DNA of 64,000 nucleotides, from positions 1-64,000 of the forward strand of contig DASPIU010000032.1 of the NCBI GenBank assembly GCA_035629025.1. Direction: 5' to 3'. The position numbers were made by a program, and so were the translations under genes. Below, piece after piece: positions 51,357 through 61,303 of the stretch (its first letter is position 1; each line of letters begins with the position of its first letter). The DNA is from Stenotrophomonas_A sp035629025. Its GTDB lineage: Bacteria; Pseudomonadota; Gammaproteobacteria; Xanthomonadales; Xanthomonadaceae. The notes under the pieces were generated by a model, which worked only from the letters and a program-made list of their open reading frames with translations, did no database searches and was not told where the DNA came from.

Positions 51357-51879
51357 ATGGACAGTAGAACTGAGGAATTGCAGCGTCGACGGATGCGCTC
51401 CGCCAAGCTCAGGGAGTTGGCCGGCAAGCGAGCGGCTTACGGGGGGGGAGCTGGCGATTGCTTTCTCGCCCGTCGCGGGACATGAGCTGACGCTCGCTGA
51501 CTTTTCGCTCGAAGTGCCAGTGCCGTTCAGCGTAGTGCTATCGGAGAAATTGGATGCATCACCAGGGCTGGTTGCGGCATATGTCCATTTCGAAGAAGCT
51601 GCAAGAATCGCAGCATGCATAGACAAGAGAAGTCTGAGCGGATCGGGGTTGGTTGGAGTTCTAGACAACGAGTATTTGGGGCTCTGTAGAGTTACAAGCT
51701 TTACGGTATTGGAAGCGCTGAAAGTCGCTCAAGAAATCAATGATACTGTCGTGTTTTACCCCCATGACTTGGATGGAGCGATCGTCATCGATTTCTACTC
51801 TGGTGGGCCGTGGGGAGAATTTAGCCTTGCCGTACAAGGTGGCGAGTTTATCGGACGCGTGAGTAGTTGCTTTTCGTGA
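51357..51879 (+). pseudogene. immunity-like gene frameshifted in a run of eight Gs
   Basis: AGGAG, overlapping the toxin stop, leads to ATG 51357 and MDSRTEELQRRRMRSAKLRE. At the G8 tract 51441-51448 the frame runs out after 42 codons, but with one G fewer it continues GELAIAFSPVAGHELTLADF to a stop at 51879, giving about 173 residues. The long downstream frame has no start of its own near the tract. It is the natural partner of the preceding toxin tip. The run could be a phase-variable site, a mutation or a sequencing error. Confidence 0.65.
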
Positions 51880-52221
51880 GTCAGCCGCCTGAGCTTAGTG
51901 CCAGTATCAGGGGCTGCCAGGCTTTGGTATACGGCTGCATACGGAACTTCATTGGGTCGTGGATGGCGGCGCCTGGATCTGCCTAATGCGAAAAGCCGGC
52001 AGTTGGCGCTAGAAGCCATTCCGGATAGCAAATCCGCCGTATGCCTTGGGGCGCGATCGAATTGTCCGCCCGAGCGCACGCAACGAGGTCAGTCTGGGCA
52101 GCCCTGCCATGCAGTGTGACATGAGTCACGCAGTTGAGGTCTGCACTCAACGATACTTTGCCGAGTCTGGCGCTTCCGATGATCCGGGGATGGATCTCGC
52201 CACGACTGTCAGGGGGACAAC
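51880..52221. other. 342-base region upstream of the Rhs shell gene
   Basis: No gene is supported. It should hold the promoter of the Rhs operon, but I see no clear -35/-10 pair. AGGGGGAC just before TTG 52222 serves as its ribosome site. Confidence 0.4.
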
Positions 52222-55200
52222 TTGAGCAATCGACTGGATTCGCTGCGCCACTTCGGCGCGGCTTGCGATGTCGTGGCGTCGCGCAGGGAAGCGGTTGCAC
52301 GTCGGGTCCGGTCGGGCCGCTGGTGCGTGGCCGCCCTGGTCCTGATGGCCGGGATGACCGCTCACGCCGAGATTCCCAGCTGGAATACCGAGTACGGCAA
52401 CCGGCTGAAATACGGCGAGATGGTCAAGCCTCTCGAAGGCGAGCTCTTCGGCGAGCAGATCAATCTCTACGACGGCTCCCTCTCGTTCGCGACAACGGAC
52501 ATCTCCTTGCCGGGCAACAGCGAGATCCCGCTAAGCGTGGGGCGCACCCTGAACCCCACCGATCCCAAGTCCAACCTGCCGTTCGGCGATTGGGAACTGG
52601 ATATCCCCTCGATTTCCGGACTGTTCGGTGGCGACGCCGCTACCGTGGCTGCCGGCTACTGGGCACCCGCGCAGCGTTGTTCGACGGTAGGGCCGCCGCC
52701 GGCGGTCACCATCAAGAACAGGCTCGGCACTTACAACATGACCCTCAGCAATTACGAGTACTGGGACGGCACCCGCCTCTCAGCCCCGGGGGGCGAAGGT
52801 GGCGAACTGCTCGGCGCGCCGGGCGACGCGAAGCAGCCCAGGCCGAACGTGAGCGTGGCCACGCCTTGGAACACAAAAAACGGCTGGTTCTTCTCCTGCC
52901 TGCCCAACCTCAAGAGCGGACAGGCTGGAGAGGGCTTCCTGGGGCATTCCCCCGATGGAATGAAGTACTACTTCGATTGGATGGTGGTGCGTGACTACCA
53001 GGCCGACGCGACTATCCAGCCTTACGACGCGGTGTCCTACACGCGCTTGCCGCGAAACAAGGTGTTCCTCTATCCGAGCCAGGTCATGGATCGGTTCGGC
53101 AACTGGGTGCGCTACGAGTGGGAGGGCAGCAAGCTCAACCGGATCTATGCGAGTGATGGTCGCAGCATCAGTCTGACATGGGATACCGGTGGGCGGATCT
53201 CCGCGATTACTGCCGGCACCCGTCAATGGACGTACCAATATGGCGCTTATAACCGGCTGATTTCCGCCACACAGCCGGATGGCCGGGTCTGGAGCTACGA
53301 CATTCCGCCGCCGTCCATCTTGTACAAGCGGCCGGTGAACGATACGGAACCTGAGTCGAACTACAAGGACTACATGGGTCTTTGCGCCAAGATGAGCAAG
53401 ATCATCGACGTCGAGGCCACATACAACATCATCCATCCAAGTGGGGTGATGGGAACGTTCCGGCTGCACCCGATCCGTCATGGGCGCTACGGGATCCGCT
53501 TCGACTGCGTGGAAAATGGCGTTGACGGCACCATCGCAAACGGATGGAACCGTACACCCATGTACCGCGATGCTTTCACGCTGACGTCCAAGACCATCAG
53601 TGGTCCGGGAGTGACGACCGCCCAGTGGCTCTACGCTTATCAGAACCTGGGCGGCCGCTATAACGTTGACGTCAATTCCGCCAACTGGGACCCGTATCCG
53701 GTCGGCTCGGCGGAGCACAAGTTCACGGTCGAAACCGGTCCGGACGGTACCGAGAAGACCTACGAGTACGGCAAGGAAGCGGGCTACAACGACGGCAAGC
53801 TACTCGGCGTCGTGACCCGCAAGGCCGGTGCTGTCGTCAAGACCGAGGCCACGACCTACTATCCGGTCTCGAATCTCGCCTCGGCGCCTTTTCCGCAGAA
53901 CGCGGGCATCAGCTTCGTCTATGGCACTGAAGAGATCCTTACTTATCAGAATCAGCCAGTCCAGAAGACCACGCTAAGCCAGGATGGCGTGCAGTTCTCG
54001 CAGGAGACGACGGCTTTCGACGCGTACGCGCGCGGTACGGGGAGCGTGGAGAGCAACTCGCTTGGGGAGTCCCGCGCCAGCACGCAGGAGTTCTACGATG
54101 ACCTGGCGCTGTGGCGGGTTGGTCAGTCCAAGCGCAGTACCGTCGCGGGCATCGAGAATGTGCGCGTCGAGTACGATGCCGCGAACGCCTTGCCGGTCCG
54201 CTTCTACCAATTTGGGCGCCTCACTCAGACGGTTGGCTACGCCAGCGACGGCACGGTAGCCAGCGTGGCGGACGGCCGTGGCAACGCCAGCCAGCTATCG
54301 AATTGGAAGTTCGGCATCCCGCAGCAACTGCGGTTTCCAGCCACGCCGGAAGCGCCCGGCGGCGCGGTGCGCTCCGTTGTCGTCGACGACAACGGTTGGA
54401 TCACTTCGCTGACCGACGAGAACGGCTACGCCAGCACCTATGGCTACGACGCGATGGGACGGTTGAACTCCATGCAGTTCCCCTCGGGCGACAGCGTCGC
54501 CTGGAACGGGATTACCTACAGCCTTGCGCCACTGACCACCGCGGTAAAGGGTGTCCCAGTCGGGGGCTGGCTGCATACCCGGACCCATGGCGCCCATGTC
54601 ACCGAGACCTACATGGATGCGCTGTTCAGGCCGGTCCTAGTCAACGAGCTGGCCAACGGCCAGCCGGTCAGCGCGGTGGTTACCCGTTACGACGTGAGTG
54701 GTCACAAGGTCTTTACCTCGTATCCGGTGCAGCAGGTCACCAGCATCAGCCAACAGTTGACAGGTGTGGCGACCGAATACGACGCGCTGGAGCGACCGGT
54801 CAAGGTCATCCAGCACTCCGAGCTGGGCCCGCTGGTCACCACGACCGAATACATCGGCGGTCTCAGTACACGGATGACCAACCCGCGTGGCTTGGCGACG
54901 ACCACCCGGTTTCGCTCGTATGGGCAGCCGAAATATGAGCAAGCCATCGCCATCACCCAGCCGGAGAATGTCGTCACTGAGATCGAACGCGACGCGCTGG
55001 GCAGTCCGACGGCCATCACCCGGCACAGCGCCGACAACACCCATTCGCTGACGCGGCGTTACGTCTATGACGCCAACCACCTGCTGTGCAAGACCATCGA
55101 GCCCGAGACTGGGGCGACCGTGTCCGCGTACGACGCTGCTGGCAACCTGGCCTGGTCGGCGGCGGGGACCACCCTGACCGGCACCACGACCTGCGATACC

Positions 55201-57597
55201 ACCAGCGCACAGTCCAGCGGACGAGCCGTCACCCGCACCTATGACGCGCGCAATCGACTCACGGCGTTGCGCTTTCCGGATGGGCGGGGCAACCAGGATT
55301 GGACGTATACGCCGGATAGCCTGCCGGCCTCGGTGACCACCACCAACGACACCAGCGTGCTGCCGGTCGTCAATTCGTATCAGTACAACCGCCGGCGCCT
55401 GCTGACCCAGGAGTCGCAACAGCATGCGGTGCTCGGCGCCCGGACCTTGGCCTATGCCTACGATGCCAATGGGGCACTCGGCAGCATTACCTATCCCAGC
55501 GGTCGCGCGGTTGCTTTCGCGCCGGATGCGCTCGGTCGGCCGACCCAGGCCGGCACCTATGCCACTGGCGTGACCTACTATCCGAATGGCGGCATGTCCC
55601 GCTTCGTATACGGCAACGGGATCGTGCACACGATGGTGCAGAACGCGCGTGGCCTGCCGGACCGGAGCACGGATCTTGCAGGCGCCACGCCCGTGCTTGA
55701 CGACGGCTATGACTACGACGCCGTGGGCAATGTCATGGCGATCAGCGATGGCGTGCCTTCCGGGACCGGCAATCGTGATATGACCTACGACGGCCTGGAT
55801 CGCCTCAAGACCGTGCAGTCGGCGGCCTTCGGTGCCGCAGCCTATACCTATGATGCGCTGGACAACCTGCGCAGCGCCAAGGTGGGCGTGCGCGATCGCA
55901 GCCATGTGTTCGACGCGACCAACCGGCTGACCAACATCATGGATGTCGGAACTGGCGCCACGGTCACCGGCCTGTCCTACGACGTCCAAGGCAATCTGGC
56001 GAACCGCAACGGTACCTTGTTCGATTTCGACTACGGCAACCGCCTGCGCTCGGTGCAGGGCACTGAGTCTTACCAGTACGATGCGCAGGGGCGACGTGTT
56101 GCCTCGGTCTCGACGAGCGCTGGCGCGATTTACTCGTTGTATGACAACAGCGGCGTCTTGCGCGCCCAACGCAACGAGCGCACGGGCAAGGAGATCGAAT
56201 ACATCCACCTCAACGGCAGCCTCGTTGCGAAGACCACAGAGAACCTCAAGCCGACGGTGCCGGTGCTCACTGCTCCCGCGTATCTGAACCAGGGTGCCTT
56301 CACGGTGTCCTGGACCGCGGTAGGGGCCGCCACACGCTATGAGCTCCAGGAGGCCGTGGGCACTGCAGCGTACGCCGGCATCTACTCCGGTGCCGCGCTC
56401 AGCACCGTCATCAGCGGGAAAGGCACAGGAAATTACCAGTACCGCGTTCGGGCCTGCCGGGACAACTGCGGTAACTGGAGCAATGTGGCGGCGGTATCGA
56501 TCGCCCTGCCGCCGGCGCAGGCGCCGACGTTGACCGTACCGCAGTATGGTGACAATGGCGCATACAGCGTCAGCTGGACCAGTGTCGCGGGTGCGGAGCG
56601 CTACGAGCTCGAGCAGAACTCAAGCGGCACCTGGGCCCAGGTCTACAACGCGGCCGCACTTTCGTGGTCGATAACGGGCCGGGCCGCCGGGAGCTACAGC
56701 TACCGCGTGCGCGCCTGCAACTCCATCGGCTGCGCCGGTTACTCTGCGACCGGTACGGTCCTGGTGACTTATCCGCCTGCTTCCGCCCCGACGCTCTCGG
56801 CACCTGCGAGGGCCACCCTGGCGGGCTGGGCGGTCAACTGGACGACGGTCGCGGGCGCAACGTACTACCGCTTGCAGGAAAGCGCCAACGGTGGCAGCAG
56901 CTGGACGACGCTGGCCGACAACGTCGGCACGTCAGCTTCGTTTGGCAATCGTCCGGCGGGCGACTACTACTATCGCGTGGCCGCGTGCAATCGCGCCGGC
57001 TGCAGCACCGTCTGGTCCGCTACCGCCAAAGTCACCGCGGTCGCGCCCCCGACGCTTGCGCCGACACTGAGTGCGCCTACGCTGGTAAGCACCACCAGCT
57101 ACACGGTCACCTGGGCGACGCCCGCTGGTACCGAAACTGTGATCCTGCAAGAAAGCGCCAACGGCGGCGCCTGGACCGAGGTCTATACGGGTGGTGGCAC
57201 ATCATTCGTGGCTAACAGAAGCGACGGCAGCTACGCCTACCGGGCGCTGGCCTGCAACTTCGGTGGCTGCAGTTCCTCGTACTCGGGCGTGGTGACGGTG
57301 GTGGTGGTGTTGCCGCCGGCGACGCCGGCGATCGAGCTGGCCAACTGGCTGACCACCAAAACCGCGCCGTACCGAGTGTGGTGCGAAGTGGGCTGGAGTG
57401 CGGTGGCGAAGGCGACCGAGTACCAGGTGCAGAGCGGTGGCGGCGCCAGCGTCTACACCGGTCCCAAGACCTATGTAGCGGCCAATGGCAACGCGTATTG
57501 CAAGGCGGACTACAAGGTTCGCGCGTGCAACGGCGTCGGCTGCTCGGCGTGGTCGACACCGAACTACCCGGTCACGCAGGGAGTGCTGGAACAATGA
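52222..57597 (+). CDS. secreted YD-repeat Rhs shell protein ending in five fibronectin-III-like repeats
   Basis: The 1791-residue protein begins at TTG with a long basic n-region and a signal peptide (WCVAALVLMAGMTAHAE, about 34-50). Residues ~60-1340 carry dozens of YD/RHS repeats (for example YDALERPVKVIQ, YDAMGRLNSMQFPSG, YDALDNLRSAKVG) that should form the hollow Rhs shell. It runs up to EYIHLNGSLVAK, where a normal Rhs continues with the closing DALGSP...YYDPxxGRF segment. Instead five tandem repeats of about 90 residues follow (starts near 1345, 1434, 1522, 1613, 1701), each PTLSxP...W...YxVRACNxxGCS, fibronectin-III-like. Its stop overlaps the next gene (ATGA). Confidence 0.88.
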   Translation: MSNRLDSLRHFGAACDVVASRREAVARRVRSGRWCVAALVLMAGMTAHAEIPSWNTEYGNRLKYGEMVKPLEGELFGEQINLYDGSLSFATTDISLPGNSEIPLSVGRTLNPTDPKSNLPFGDWELDIPSISGLFGGDAATVAAGYWAPAQRCSTVGPPPAVTIKNRLGTYNMTLSNYEYWDGTRLSAPGGEGGELLGAPGDAKQPRPNVSVATPWNTKNGWFFSCLPNLKSGQAGEGFLGHSPDGMKYYFDWMVVRDYQADATIQPYDAVSYTRLPRNKVFLYPSQVMDRFGNWVRYEWEGSKLNRIYASDGRSISLTWDTGGRISAITAGTRQWTYQYGAYNRLISATQPDGRVWSYDIPPPSILYKRPVNDTEPESNYKDYMGLCAKMSKIIDVEATYNIIHPSGVMGTFRLHPIRHGRYGIRFDCVENGVDGTIANGWNRTPMYRDAFTLTSKTISGPGVTTAQWLYAYQNLGGRYNVDVNSANWDPYPVGSAEHKFTVETGPDGTEKTYEYGKEAGYNDGKLLGVVTRKAGAVVKTEATTYYPVSNLASAPFPQNAGISFVYGTEEILTYQNQPVQKTTLSQDGVQFSQETTAFDAYARGTGSVESNSLGESRASTQEFYDDLALWRVGQSKRSTVAGIENVRVEYDAANALPVRFYQFGRLTQTVGYASDGTVASVADGRGNASQLSNWKFGIPQQLRFPATPEAPGGAVRSVVVDDNGWITSLTDENGYASTYGYDAMGRLNSMQFPSGDSVAWNGITYSLAPLTTAVKGVPVGGWLHTRTHGAHVTETYMDALFRPVLVNELANGQPVSAVVTRYDVSGHKVFTSYPVQQVTSISQQLTGVATEYDALERPVKVIQHSELGPLVTTTEYIGGLSTRMTNPRGLATTTRFRSYGQPKYEQAIAITQPENVVTEIERDALGSPTAITRHSADNTHSLTRRYVYDANHLLCKTIEPETGATVSAYDAAGNLAWSAAGTTLTGTTTCDTTSAQSSGRAVTRTYDARNRLTALRFPDGRGNQDWTYTPDSLPASVTTTNDTSVLPVVNSYQYNRRRLLTQESQQHAVLGARTLAYAYDANGALGSITYPSGRAVAFAPDALGRPTQAGTYATGVTYYPNGGMSRFVYGNGIVHTMVQNARGLPDRSTDLAGATPVLDDGYDYDAVGNVMAISDGVPSGTGNRDMTYDGLDRLKTVQSAAFGAAAYTYDALDNLRSAKVGVRDRSHVFDATNRLTNIMDVGTGATVTGLSYDVQGNLANRNGTLFDFDYGNRLRSVQGTESYQYDAQGRRVASVSTSAGAIYSLYDNSGVLRAQRNERTGKEIEYIHLNGSLVAKTTENLKPTVPVLTAPAYLNQGAFTVSWTAVGAATRYELQEAVGTAAYAGIYSGAALSTVISGKGTGNYQYRVRACRDNCGNWSNVAAVSIALPPAQAPTLTVPQYGDNGAYSVSWTSVAGAERYELEQNSSGTWAQVYNAAALSWSITGRAAGSYSYRVRACNSIGCAGYSATGTVLVTYPPASAPTLSAPARATLAGWAVNWTTVAGATYYRLQESANGGSSWTTLADNVGTSASFGNRPAGDYYYRVAACNRAGCSTVWSATAKVTAVAPPTLAPTLSAPTLVSTTSYTVTWATPAGTETVILQESANGGAWTEVYTGGGTSFVANRSDGSYAYRALACNFGGCSSSYSGVVTVVVVLPPATPAIELANWLTTKTAPYRVWCEVGWSAVAKATEYQVQSGGGASVYTGPKTYVAANGNAYCKADYKVRACNGVGCSAWSTPNYPVTQGVLEQ

Positions 57598-58550
57598 GCA
57601 CGATGCGCATGAAGAGTGGCCGCGCTGATTTCGCATGGATGCGGCCGGGCTGGCGGATCGATCGGTGGATGGGCCGCGTGGCGGCCTGCCTGGCGCTGTT
57701 CATTACGGCCGGGCTGGCGGATGCCCAGACGGTGGAGTACATCCATACAGATGCGCTTGGCTCGCCGGTGGCGACGAGCAATGCATCTGGAATCGTCATC
57801 GAGCGGCAGGTTTATGAGCCGTATGGTGCGCCGATTTCGCATGGGCCGACCGATGGGCCTAGGTTTACGGGACATGTGGAGGATTCCTCCACCGGGCTGA
57901 TCAATATGCAGCAGCGCTATTACGATCCCGGCGTGGGCCAATTCCTTTCTGTAGACCCGGTTGCGCCGTCTGCGAAAACGGACACGCATTTCAATCGCTA
58001 CCGCTATGCCAACAGCAGTCCGCAGAGGTTTACAGATCCAGACGGGAGGGTTGCCATCGTGACCGCCAACAAAGATGGATCCATCAATGTAAATATTCCC
58101 GCAACTTTCAAAGGAAACGCTGCGAGTGCGGAGAACATAGGGACGTTGAAGAATCAAGTTGCCGCGTTGTCGGGCACCTACAACATCAACGGAAAGGAAA
58201 CCCAGGTGAATTTTACCGTTTCGGACGTCGGGAAGGAGACCCCTCGCGCGGCTCGGAACGTCATTACGCTCACGAATGGGCAGACCTCCGGCGCGAGTGG
58301 CCGCAGTAATGCGCAATTGGGCGGGAGGAAGGCGGAGATCGATGTGACGGACAGATTCGTTCCGAACGGAACAGGCCCGCATGAACTTCTCCACTTGGCA
58401 GACGTGGACGACAGGTACGATACGATTACGCGCACACCAGATCCAGCCTGGGGAAACAATATTATGAACGTAGTGCCGGGTAAGCTCGAAGATCGTAATA
58501 TGCCGGAGCTTATGAATAGTAGGAACAACATATATCGTTCTGAGGAGTGA
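57594..58550 (+). CDS. secreted Rhs closing segment with HExxH metalloprotease-like toxin tip
   Basis: The 318-residue protein starts in ATGA overlap with the shell gene. Residues 27-45 are a signal peptide (MGRVAACLALFITAGLADAQ). Residues 47-151 are exactly the Rhs closing segment missing from the shell: EYIHTDALGSPVATSN, EPYG, MQQRYYDPGVGQFLSVDPV and RFTDPDGR. The rest is the variable tip, with H263-E-L-L-H267 and D270/D273 (HELLHLADVDDRYD), the HExxHxxxxxD arrangement of zincin metalloproteases. I infer a split Rhs effector that brings a protease to the cell envelope or a target cell. The alternative is a non-enzymatic tip with a chance motif. Confidence 0.75.
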   Translation: MSTMRMKSGRADFAWMRPGWRIDRWMGRVAACLALFITAGLADAQTVEYIHTDALGSPVATSNASGIVIERQVYEPYGAPISHGPTDGPRFTGHVEDSSTGLINMQQRYYDPGVGQFLSVDPVAPSAKTDTHFNRYRYANSSPQRFTDPDGRVAIVTANKDGSINVNIPATFKGNAASAENIGTLKNQVAALSGTYNINGKETQVNFTVSDVGKETPRAARNVITLTNGQTSGASGRSNAQLGGRKAEIDVTDRFVPNGTGPHELLHLADVDDRYDTITRTPDPAWGNNIMNVVPGKLEDRNMPELMNSRNNIYRSEE

Positions 58551-58553
58551 TCC

Positions 58554-59105
58554 ATGCGATTCTTTACGCAGGTATTGGTCTTGGTCGGGTTGCTGCTCGT
58601 GAATCCGATTTCTGCAAGCACTCGAGACCTGTCGAACTACAGGTGTGATGTATTCAATGCGGCGTTCTGTTTTCGCCTCCCAGCCGGCGCAGAAGTCAGA
58701 CACTCTGTGCCATCGGATTTTCATTTTTACGAAGTTCTTGTCGGGCCTACTGTCATCGCCACGGTGTACGCGGGAGATGGAATCCGCGCTCCGGAGCCTA
58801 ATAACAAGGTGAAGTTGATCCCTACAACTGCGGGAGCCCTCAGCGTCTCGCATGGCAGCGAGGCCGGTATCGACATTTACATACGACCTAGCGGCCAAGA
58901 GGATTTAATTGTTCACTTGAGCGTGACCACAGACCCCGGCATGGTAGAGGTTGTACGCGAGCTGACGTCAAGCTTGCGGCCTTGTCGCGCCATCCGTGCG
59001 GGCGGCCAGAGGTGTCCCGTGAACACCGCGTGGAGTAAGGAGATATTGGCGTTTCTCCCTTCCCCTTCGCCCAACGATCGGGTTGGAGCACCCCTCAAAC
59101 CCTAG
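58554..59105 (+). CDS. secreted protein, candidate immunity to the metalloprotease tip
   Basis: The 183-residue protein starts four bases after the toxin gene stop. An N-terminal signal (QVLVLVGLLLVNPISAS) predicts export. The mature part has four cysteines (CDVFNAAFC; C161 and C171 areas) and a beta-rich pattern, with no known domain. In polymorphic toxin systems the gene directly after the tip is the immunity gene. An exported toxin would need a periplasmic one, which fits. The role is inferred. Confidence 0.6.
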   Translation: MRFFTQVLVLVGLLLVNPISASTRDLSNYRCDVFNAAFCFRLPAGAEVRHSVPSDFHFYEVLVGPTVIATVYAGDGIRAPEPNNKVKLIPTTAGALSVSHGSEAGIDIYIRPSGQEDLIVHLSVTTDPGMVEVVRELTSSLRPCRAIRAGGQRCPVNTAWSKEILAFLPSPSPNDRVGAPLKP

Positions 59106-59163
59106 CCCGCAACCCATCCACAGCAGATCAACGCAATCGCCCATCCAATCAGCGTTGCCTTAC

Positions 59164-59865
59164 ATATGGGGGATTCGGCAACCGGACTGGCATATATGCA
59201 GCAGCGCTATTACGACCCGACCATAGGTAGGTTCCCGTCGGTCGATCCAGTGACGGCAGACTCAGACTCAGGCACAGGCGCGAACTTCAACCGCTATAAG
59301 TACGCCGCGAATAATCCGTATCGCTTTACTGACCCTGATGGACGTCAAGAGCGGGCAGCTGAACGATTCGGCGATGCCTATGCAAGTGATCCCAAGGCAT
59401 TTGAACCATTTGAGCCTATTGCGATTCAAGTCACTGCAACCGCGATAGCTTTGACGCCTGTTGTAGGTCCGATTCTGACGCTTAGCTTCCGTACGGCAGC
59501 TAGAAATGCAGAGCAGCCGGCAGCCAGCGCGCCCAAAGGCGATCCTCATGCGCCTGGAGCTGCGCCAAACGGTGCCGTGATTGTTCGCGGAGGAACGGGT
59601 GAAATGCCGGCTCCCGGCACCACTTTCTCGGGTTCTCAGGGCGGTAATGTCGCAGAGGCTGGCGCAGGCGTCCACTCACGGTACGATTCGCACCTCTACC
59701 GCCGGTGAAATTAGGGCCGGCGGCGGCCGAGTAGAAGTTGCGCCTGAACCAACGCGCTCAGGTCAAGTAAACGGACAGCATGTCAACGTCACAGAGGGCG
59801 GAACGACGAGTACCTTTAGCCCACCGCAGCCAAATCCTGTGCCGAAGCCGGAGCGAGTCCAGTGA
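59164..59865 (+). pseudogene. second orphan Rhs toxin tip, frameshifted
   Basis: From MGDSATGLAYMQQRYYDP, IGRFPSVDPV and NNPYRFTDPDGR (59166-59340) this is an Rhs closing segment lacking DALGSP and any signal peptide. The tip continues to a stop at 59708, but the recognisable toxin tail (THGTIRTSTAGEIRAGGGRVE, then NGQHVNVTEGG) is in the next frame up to TGA 59863-59865. The switch lies near 59640-59650. Bases 59194-59215 are identical to 57904-57925 of the intact tip gene. This looks like a displaced tip cassette. Confidence 0.65.
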
Positions 59866-60188
59866 TGATAATGCCGACTGGTGTATGGCTAACGATCGTG
59901 AGCTACCGAGACTTCTATGATGTGCCAAGACTGATGTTGGCAGCTGATCCTGAGTCCAGGTACTGGATCTTGGATAGTAGTTTTGATGACGAGCAGGACG
60001 AATATTCGGCCGCCTATAGTGTGTACTTTGCGGGCAGACAACTTGAGCAGGCCAATGCAGCTTTTGATTTCCATGCCAAAGGCAACAAAAGGGAAGTAAG
60101 AGGAACGGTTCCCATTACGCATCTCAAATTTGATCCAACAAAGCGACTCCAATTCGTCTTGCAGCCGACGTCCCCCCGCTTTCAGTAG
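59865..60188 (+). CDS. candidate immunity protein of the second orphan tip
   Basis: In the 107-residue soluble, acidic protein, ATG 59865 overlaps the toxin-tail stop (TGATG); ATG 59871 is another option. There is no signal peptide, so it would act in the cytoplasm. No family is recognised. Its position after a toxin tip is the only evidence for an immunity role. Confidence 0.55.
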   Translation: MIMPTGVWLTIVSYRDFYDVPRLMLAADPESRYWILDSSFDDEQDEYSAAYSVYFAGRQLEQANAAFDFHAKGNKREVRGTVPITHLKFDPTKRLQFVLQPTSPRFQ

Positions 60189-60197
60189 CGGGGTCGT

Positions 60198-61051
60198 TTA
60201 GAGTCCGGGGTTTATCGTAGCGCCTTTGGCCGCCAACTGTTTCGCATAGGCCGCTGGCGTGAGGCCGCCCAGCACTTTCTTCGGTCGTTCCTCGTTGTAT
60301 TCCCGCCTCCAGATCTCGATTTCGGTGCGGGCATGCAGCAGGGACGGGAACCAGTGCTCGTTGAGGCATTCATCGCGCAGGCGACCGTTGAAGCTCTCGA
60401 TGTAGGCGTTCTGGTTCGGCTTTCCAGGCTGATCAGGCGCAACTGCACGCCGCGTTCGTAGGCCCATGCGGCCATCGTCTTGCCGCAGAACTCCTTGCCG
60501 TTGTCCGTCCGGATCACCCGCCGCAGGCCACGCGTCTGCGCCAGGCGATCCAGCACCCGTGCCACGCCATGGCCGGAAATCGCCCGCTCTACCTCGATGG
60601 CGACAGACTCGTGCGTGGCATCGTCGACGATGGTAAGCGCCTTGATCACCCGACCTTCCGCCGTGCGGTCGAACACGAAGTCCATCGATCAGACCTCGTT
60701 GGCCATCGCCGGCCGCAACAGCGGCTGGCGATGGCCAAGGGCGACCTTCTTGCGCTTGCGCCGCCGCACCTGCAGCTGGGCTTGCTGGTACAGCCGCTCC
60801 ACACGCTTGTAGTTCACCGGCCACTGCTCCTGCCTCAGCTTCAGATGGATCATCCCGACGCCGTAGCGCTTGTGTCGCTGCGCCAGCACCAGGATGCGTT
60901 CGCGCAGCTCGACGTCGCGATCCGGACGCGGCGTGTAGCGCAGCGCGCTGGCGCTCATCCGCACCGCCGCCAGCGCCCGCCGCTCGCTCACTCCCCGCTC
61001 CACCAAGTGTCGCACCAGCGACCTACGCGCCGGGGCGCTCACCACTGTTTT
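60198..61051 (-). pseudogene. IS3 orfB (DDE transposase), one nonsense and one frameshift
   Basis: The domain order HTH-21 then rve integrase core is visible. The N-terminal part reads VRHLVERGVSERRAL; the DDE residues are in MDFVFD, RTDNGKEF and YIESFNGR. After RPAMANEV the expected Trp codon is TGA (near 60692), and one base is missing near 60430 (LRLI then QPGKPNQN in another frame). The TAA stop lies in the terminal repeat. Confidence 0.8.
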
Positions 61052-61303
61052 CGCAGAGCGTCCTTGATCACGTCGTTCCCGAACATCTGCTCGGCTAGCA
61101 GCTTCTTCAGCCGGGTGTTCTCGGCCTCCAAATCCTTCAGTCGCTTGGCTTCCAGCACCGTCATTCCGCCGAACTTGCTGCGCCACAGGTAGTACGAGGC
61201 CTCGCTGAAGCCATGCCGGCGGCACAACTCCTCGATCGGTAGCCCGGCTTCGGCCTCACGCAGGAAGCCGATGATCTGCTCTTCGGAAAAACGCTTTCTT
61301 CAC
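61039..61303 (-). pseudogene. IS3 orfA, early frameshift
   Basis: The protein reads RFSEEQIIGFLREAEAGLP, ELCRRHGFSEASYYLWRSKFG and LEAENTRLKKLLAEQ, the HTH and leucine zipper of IS3 OrfA. One extra base in the A-run after the GTG start (about 61296-61299) puts the start out of frame with the body. A later start would remove the first helix. Confidence 0.75.
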
